Of a stretch of 34,932 nt of DNA, positions 29,694 to 34,932 are shown piece after piece. Position numbers and translations under genes: made by a program. The DNA lies in the NCBI GenBank assembly GCA_013911595.1, contig JACESY010000010.1, forward strand, positions 1 through 34,932, read 5' to 3'. Under the pieces are notes generated by a model. The model saw only the letters and a list, made by a program, of their open reading frames with translations, ran no database searches and was not told where the DNA came from. This DNA comes from Azoarcus sp. GTDB taxonomy: Bacteria > Pseudomonadota > Gammaproteobacteria > Burkholderiales > Rhodocyclaceae. Position 1 is the first letter of the stretch, and the number at the start of each line of letters is the position of its first letter.

Positions 29694-30354
29694 CGCGCTG
29701 TTCCAGACAGTAGCCGAGACCGCGCACGGTCACGATTCGCAGGTCGCTGTCCTCGAGCTTCTTGCGCAGACGGTGCACATAGACTTCGATCGCGTTGTTC
29801 GATACTTCCTCCCCCCAGCCGCACAAGTGGTCGACGAGTTGATCCTTGCTGACCAGGCGACCGGCCTTGAGGATGAAGACCTCGAGCAAGCCGACCTCGC
29901 GCGCCGAGAACTCGACCACCTCGCCGTCAATGCGCACCATGCGGTCGGCCTGATCGTATTCGAGGCGACCGAAGCCGATGCGCCGGGGCTGACCCGTGCC
30001 ACGGCGCGTGAGCGCACGCACGCGTGCTTCGAGCTCGGGCAGCTCGAAGGGTTTGGTCAGATAATCGTCGGCGCCCGCGTCGAGCCCGCGCACGCGGTCC
30101 TCGACGCCGTCCTGCGCGGTCAGGATCAGCACCGGCATGGCGGACTTGCGCGCGCGCAGCCGCTTGAGCACCTCGATGCCGGGCAGGCGCGGCAGCCCCA
30201 GGTCGAGGATCAGCAGGTCGTAGGGCTGAGTCGCCAGCGCGGTGTCCGCTTCGACGCCGGTGACCACCGGATCGACGGCGTAGCCCCCGCGGCGCAGCGC
30301 GCGCGCCAGCCCGTCGGAAATCACCGGGTCGTCTTCGGCAAGGAGGATGCGCAT
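29668..30354 (-). CDS. OmpR/TctD-type response regulator
   Basis: This 228-residue protein starts at ATG 30354 (MRILLAEDDP), with GAGG 7 bases upstream; upstream in-frame sequence is unrelated. The receiver domain (1 to about 118) has the acidic pair Asp8-Asp9, phosphoacceptor Asp51 (LLILDLGLPRLPG) and the conserved Lys after LTAQDGVEDRV. The C-terminal winged helix (about 130-222) has LEVFILKAGRLVSKDQLVDHL and NAIEVYVHRLRKKL, typical OmpR/PhoB DNA-binding elements. It pairs with the overlapping downstream kinase. Its target genes cannot be told from this window. It is separated from groEL by an intact terminator. Confidence 0.94.
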   Translation of the reverse strand: MRILLAEDDPVISDGLARALRRGGYAVDPVVTGVEADTALATQPYDLLILDLGLPRLPGIEVLKRLRARKSAMPVLILTAQDGVEDRVRGLDAGADDYLTKPFELPELEARVRALTRRGTGQPRRIGFGRLEYDQADRMVRIDGEVVEFSAREVGLLEVFILKAGRLVSKDQLVDHLCGWGEEVSNNAIEVYVHRLRKKLEDSDLRIVTVRGLGYCLEQRDEAAASKT

Positions 30355-30442
30355 GGTCGGGCCTCGCAAACGATCGAGGCCCGCATCTTCACCGATTCGT
30401 GCCCAACCGTCGAGCGCCACGTCCGCACGAAGCGTGCGTGCA

Positions 30443-30470
30443 CAAAAAAAGACCCCGCTTGCGCGGGGTC
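30443..30470 (-). terminator. Rho-independent terminator of groESL
   Basis: Read leftward, GACCCCGC-GCAA-GCGGGGTC forms an 8-bp perfect stem with a 4-base loop, followed by seven T residues. It begins about 28 bases after the groEL stop codon. On the plus strand the stem is followed by only TTTC, so it is chiefly a leftward terminator. Confidence 0.92.
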
Positions 30471-30498
30471 TTTCGGGTGATGCGCGATGCGCGGACGA

Positions 30499-32485
<1,987 letters not shown>

Positions 32486-32569
32486 CTGTTTCACTCCTGT
32501 GCGGGTTCAAGCAGCGCGGACGAAACGTCCGCGCAGGGTATTTACCGGGGACCGGCGACGAGCCCGTTG

Positions 32570-32596
32570 TTAGCACTCACCGCCGACGAGTGCTAA
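32570..32596 (-). promoter_or_regulatory. CIRCE operator (HrcA binding site) of groESL
   Basis: A perfect CIRCE inverted repeat: TTAGCACTC, nine-base spacer ACCGCCGAC, GAGTGCTAA. It lies just downstream of the -10 box, where HrcA binding would block initiation until heat stress inactivates the repressor. Confidence 0.97.
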
Positions 32597-32625
32597 TAAT
32601 AGGGATGCAAGCTTACGATTTCAAG
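32596..32625 (-). promoter_or_regulatory. groESL promoter: overlapping sigma-70 and sigma-32 elements
   Basis: Read leftward, TTGAAA (32624-32619) and TATTAT (32601-32596) are 17 bases apart, an ideal sigma-70 spacing. The same DNA reads CTTGAAA, 14 bases, CCCTATTAT, close to the heat-shock sigma-32 consensus (CTTGAAA and CCCCATnT). The -10 touches the CIRCE element. The promoter therefore combines HrcA repression with possible sigma-32 activation. Confidence 0.85.
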
Positions 32626-32647
32626 TCGTGGCATGAGGTTTCTGTCG

Positions 32648-32742
32648 TTGATCGTTGAAGTTGAGAGTTTTGATCGTTGAATTTGAGAGTCCCGTGTCGA
32701 GCCTCACTCAGTTCTGAACTGTTTCTCACTTAGTTCTGAACT
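32648..32742. repeat. Two pairs of 22-bp-period direct repeats, possible insertion-sequence end remnant
   Basis: The first pair is a 21-base unit starting TTGATCGTTGAA and ending TTGAGAGT, at 32648-32668 and 32670-32690, with one mismatch. The second pair is CTCACTCAGTTCTGAACT at 32703-32720 and its one-mismatch copy at 32725-32742; each contains the palindrome AGTTC-T-GAACT. Both pairs repeat every 22 bases. Multiple short repeats of this kind are known at IS21-family ends; no transposase is present. It adjoins a truncated gene. Confidence 0.6.
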
Positions 32743-32791
32743 CTTAGACCCTGCACCACGATCGAGGCCAGACGGGCTCTGCGACGACGAA

Positions 32792-33052
32792 GTGCAACCA
32801 GCCGGCATAGGCGCTGATCGCCGTGGCTACCGCCGCTGGTTTCCCGTGCGCGAATCGCAGCTTGACCGCTTCCAGCGCATGTATCACCGCTGGGGGCGCT
32901 GGTCGCTGCTGCTGAGCTGGGCGCCGTTCATCGGCGACCCGCTCACGGTGATTGCCGGCGTACTGCGCGAGCCGCTGTGGAGCTTCACCCTGATCGTGCT
33001 CGTCGCCAAGCTTGGCCGTTACCTCGTGGTCGCAGGTCTCACGCTCTGCTGA
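32792..33052 (+). pseudogene. Truncated YqaA/DedA-like membrane protein remnant
   Basis: About 75 residues at the C-terminal end match YqaA-family (SNARE-associated/DedA-like) membrane proteins. The matching pieces are YRRWFPVRESQLDRFQRMY, then WGRWSLLLSWAPFIGDPLT, then GVLREPLWSFTLIVLVAKLGRY (key parts only). Full-length relatives have an additional N-terminal membrane half that should precede this, but homology stops near 32825. Upstream sequence is the repeat scar and unrelated codons. The possible GTG start at 32792 has no ribosome-binding site. I judge it a broken gene, cut by an insertion or deletion that also left the adjacent repeats. A short functional protein is less likely. Confidence 0.65.
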
Positions 33053-33064
33053 GCTCGAGCATCT

Positions 33065-33144
33065 CGTAGGGCGGATTAGCGCAGCGTAATCCGCCGGATG
33101 TTCAAGAACATACGGCGCAATTCCCTGCGGTTTTGCGCCCTACG
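33065..33144. repeat. 80-bp palindromic repeat element with terminal inverted repeats
   Basis: The element is bounded by CGTAGGGCG (33065-33073) and its exact inverse CGCCCTACG (33136-33144). Inside the left half is a second hairpin, GGCGGATTA-gcgcagcg-TAATCCGCC. The GTAGGGCGGATTA...TAATCCGCC core is a widespread proteobacterial intergenic repeat by my recollection. It encodes nothing and resembles a REP/MITE-like non-autonomous element between the yqaA remnant and the MFS gene. Confidence 0.7.
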
Positions 33145-33154
33145 CGGGCTTGCA

Positions 33155-34375
33155 TCAACGCTGAATCTCCCGGCTGCGGAAGGCCCGCCACAGCGCGAGA
33201 TCGTAGGCGATCTTGAGGCCGCCGCAGGCCACCAGCGGCGCGGCCAGCCAGCCGGCGGCGAACAGCGCCCCGCCGATCGAAGGACTGAGCGCCGCGGCCA
33301 GGCTGCGCGGCACGGCGGTGAAGCTGGCAGCGGCCGCGCGTTCGGGCGGCGTGACGACAGCGATCACGTAGGCCGAGCGGGCCGGCACGTCCATCTGCGA
33401 GGTTGCAGCACGTGCCAGCAGCAGCGCTATCGCCAGTGGCAGGGTGGGCGCGAAGGCGGCGCCGATCAGGCACAGGCTGGCCGGGATGTGGGTGAACACC
33501 ATGGTGTTGAGCAGGCCGATGCGCTGCGCCAGCCACGGTGCCACGAGCTGCGAGAAGGCTCCGAGCAGCCCGCTCCAGAAGAAGAACAGCCCGGCTGCCG
33601 CCAGTGATACGCCGAAACGCTCAAACAGCCACAGTGCAAGCAGGCTGTTGACCACCAGCCCGCCCGCAAAGGCGTCGAGCGAGAACAATGCGGCGAGCCG
33701 CACCACCACGTCACGCGACGGCCCGAGCGGTGCCGGCGCCAGTTCCGGGGCGTCGACGGCGGGCGCCGGCAAGCGCCGGTACAGCAGCCAGATCACTGCT
33801 CCCGTCAGTCCGTACAGAACGAACATCGCTCGCATCACCATCAGCGCATCGCCGCCAAGCCACTCCGGCGCTCCGGCGAACAGCGAGCCGATGGCTGCGA
33901 ACAGCGCCCCCGCCAGGCTGTAGCGTGCGAACAACGCCGTGCGGGCGTGGCCCTGCGCGCTGTCGGCCAGGCGCGCGTGCTCCAGCGGCACGAATACCGA
34001 AACGTCGCCCGCGCTCGGGTTGAGCGTGCCGACAAAGGCTACCAGCAGCAGTGGCCAGAACGACGACAACCCGGCAAAGACCAGCCCCGTGGCGGTCATC
34101 AGCCCAGCCGCGGCGAGCAGCAGGCGACGCTGGCCGACGTGGTGCCCCCAGGTGCCGATGACCAGCGTCAGCAAGGCGGAACCCAGCAGTGTTGCGGTGC
34201 TGAGCACGCCCACCTCCCACATGCCGAAGCCGAGTGCCAGCAGATAGGCCGGCAGCAGGATCACGATGTAGCCGTCGGCGAAGGCTCGCAGTGCGCGCCC
34301 GATCAGCAGTGGTCCCGCTTCGGGGGAGGTGCCTGCCGGAAGCGGCAGGTGCGCCAGACCCGAACGGTGGAGCAT
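33155..34375 (-). CDS. MFS transporter (major facilitator superfamily)
   Basis: This 406-residue integral membrane protein has about 12 hydrophobic helices. A loop-2/3 motif (GTWGHHVGQRRLLL) resembles MFS motif A, and a long cytosolic centre (LYRRLPAPAVDAPELAPAPLG, key part) separates two six-helix halves. NPSAGDVSVFVPLEHA and ARAATSQMDVPARSAYV look like conserved substrate-path segments. The substrate is unknown; efflux of small molecules is typical for such proteins. It starts 6 bases after the superoxide dismutase stop and has no clear Shine-Dalgarno, suggesting translational coupling to that gene. The palindromic repeat lies just beyond its 3' end. Confidence 0.85.
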   Translation of the reverse strand: MLHRSGLAHLPLPAGTSPEAGPLLIGRALRAFADGYIVILLPAYLLALGFGMWEVGVLSTATLLGSALLTLVIGTWGHHVGQRRLLLAAAGLMTATGLVFAGLSSFWPLLLVAFVGTLNPSAGDVSVFVPLEHARLADSAQGHARTALFARYSLAGALFAAIGSLFAGAPEWLGGDALMVMRAMFVLYGLTGAVIWLLYRRLPAPAVDAPELAPAPLGPSRDVVVRLAALFSLDAFAGGLVVNSLLALWLFERFGVSLAAAGLFFFWSGLLGAFSQLVAPWLAQRIGLLNTMVFTHIPASLCLIGAAFAPTLPLAIALLLARAATSQMDVPARSAYVIAVVTPPERAAAASFTAVPRSLAAALSPSIGGALFAAGWLAAPLVACGGLKIAYDLALWRAFRSREIQR

Positions 34376-34381
34376 GTGGAC

Positions 34382-34932
34382 TCAGGCGGTCAGCCGAGTG
34401 AACCCGATTTCCGCCGACTTCCAGGAGAGGTTTGCCATGCAGGCATCGACGTAGGCTGCAGCCTTGGTGCCGTAGTCCATGTGATAGCTGTGCTCGTACA
34501 TGTCGAGCGCGAGCAGCGGAATGGCGCCGGCCAGATTGTGAGCGTGATCGGCGGCCCAGCTGTTCACCAGCCGCTCGCGACGTGGGCTCCAGCTCAGGAT
34601 GACCCAGCCCGATCCCCCGCCCTGCGCCTTGCCCATGGCGCTGAACTCGTTGCGCCATGCGGCAATACTGCCGAAGTCGCGTGCGATCGCCTCCGCCAGC
34701 GGCCCGGTAGGATCGCCACCGCTGCCGCCGAGAGAGTCAAAATACACCTCGTGCAGGATCATCGAGCCGCTGGCGATCAGCTCCTCTCGCTTGAGCCCGT
34801 TGAGCAGGAACACCGGCGCGGCGGCAACGTCGAGCCCGGCCAGCTGTTCCTCGATCGCGTTCAGGCGTTTCACCGCGCCACAGTAGTTGTTCTCCCAGTG
34901 GCTGACGATGAGCTTTTCCGACAGGCCAGGAA
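34382..34932 (-). CDS. Fe/Mn superoxide dismutase, N-terminus cut by window edge
   Basis: About 182 residues are visible; the frame continues through the right edge (GLSEKLIVSHWENNY just inside it), so the GTG at 34873 is not the start. Metal-site residues of the Fe/Mn family are visible: His in VSHWENNY, His in MILHEVYFDSLGG, and Asp/His in LDMYEHSYHMDYG. GGGSGWVILSW is the typical core segment. The enzyme dismutates superoxide to oxygen and hydrogen peroxide, most likely in the cytosol, though the missing N-terminus prevents a check for a signal peptide. The metal (Fe or Mn) cannot be assigned safely. The MFS gene follows 6 bases downstream. Confidence 0.93.
   Translation of the reverse strand, partial: PGLSEKLIVSHWENNYCGAVKRLNAIEEQLAGLDVAAAPVFLLNGLKREELIASGSMILHEVYFDSLGGSGGDPTGPLAEAIARDFGSIAAWRNEFSAMGKAQGGGSGWVILSWSPRRERLVNSWAADHAHNLAGAIPLLALDMYEHSYHMDYGTKAAAYVDACMANLSWKSAEIGFTRLTA

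Noticed and set aside
28071..29852. 593-codon plus-strand frame across the tRNA and kinase
   Set aside because: Runs through the tRNA gene, its terminator side and the antisense of the kinase; cannot be a real gene alongside them.

Overview
The window is GC-rich (mostly G or C at third codon positions) and densely coded. It looks like the chromosome of a betaproteobacterium, possibly Rhodocyclales/Zoogloeaceae. The clues are a groESL operon under both a CIRCE operator and a heat-shock-type promoter, a TctD/TctE-type two-component pair, a CheB/CheR-PAS fusion, a phosphoketolase plus NdvB-type glucan synthase pair, and a short palindromic intergenic repeat. The lineage is inferred from gene content only.

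Region 1 (1-11145) is a specialised-metabolism locus built around a divergent promoter region near 7924-8065. Leftward, the operon reads: small conserved protein, one-helix membrane protein, ABC exporter with an N-terminal HMA-like domain, Sfp-type phosphopantetheinyl transferase, stand-alone acyltransferase fused to a PfaD-type enoyl reductase, discrete ACP, ketosynthase-like decarboxylase with Gln in place of the catalytic Cys, and an HMG-CoA-synthase-like enzyme cut by the left edge. ACP, decarboxylase and HMGS are the core of a polyketide beta-branching cassette (PksF/PksG, CurC/CurD logic). The AT-ER resembles PksE of trans-AT systems. Megasynthases and enoyl-CoA hydratase partners would lie beyond position 1. 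Rightward are a PvdE/SyrD-like ABC protein with an eroded ATPase site, an SPFH/prohibitin-like membrane protein and a two-helix membrane protein. Many of these genes overlap by a few bases, so each arm is probably one transcript.

Region 2 (11319-16390) is a sensory island: a Crp-like regulator fused to a PAS domain, a CheB-CheR-PAS-coiled-coil-PAS protein, and a convergent PAS-GGDEF diguanylate cyclase. The regulator and the cyclase share the same linker-PAS module.

Region 3 (16877-27979) is a two-gene operon of phosphoketolase and a 2907-residue cyclic beta-1,2-glucan synthase-like protein, three bases apart.

Region 4 (28038-32625), all leftward, holds groES-groEL with CIRCE, promoter and terminator, a response regulator/histidine kinase pair, and tRNA-Phe(GAA). 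The tRNA -35 box overlaps the kinase stop codon, and a strong terminator follows the tRNA.

Region 5 (32640-34932) begins with a scar: tandem repeats resembling an insertion-sequence end, a truncated YqaA/DedA-like gene and an 80-bp repeat with terminal inverted repeats. It ends with an Fe/Mn superoxide dismutase (cut by the right edge) and a downstream MFS transporter, both leftward.
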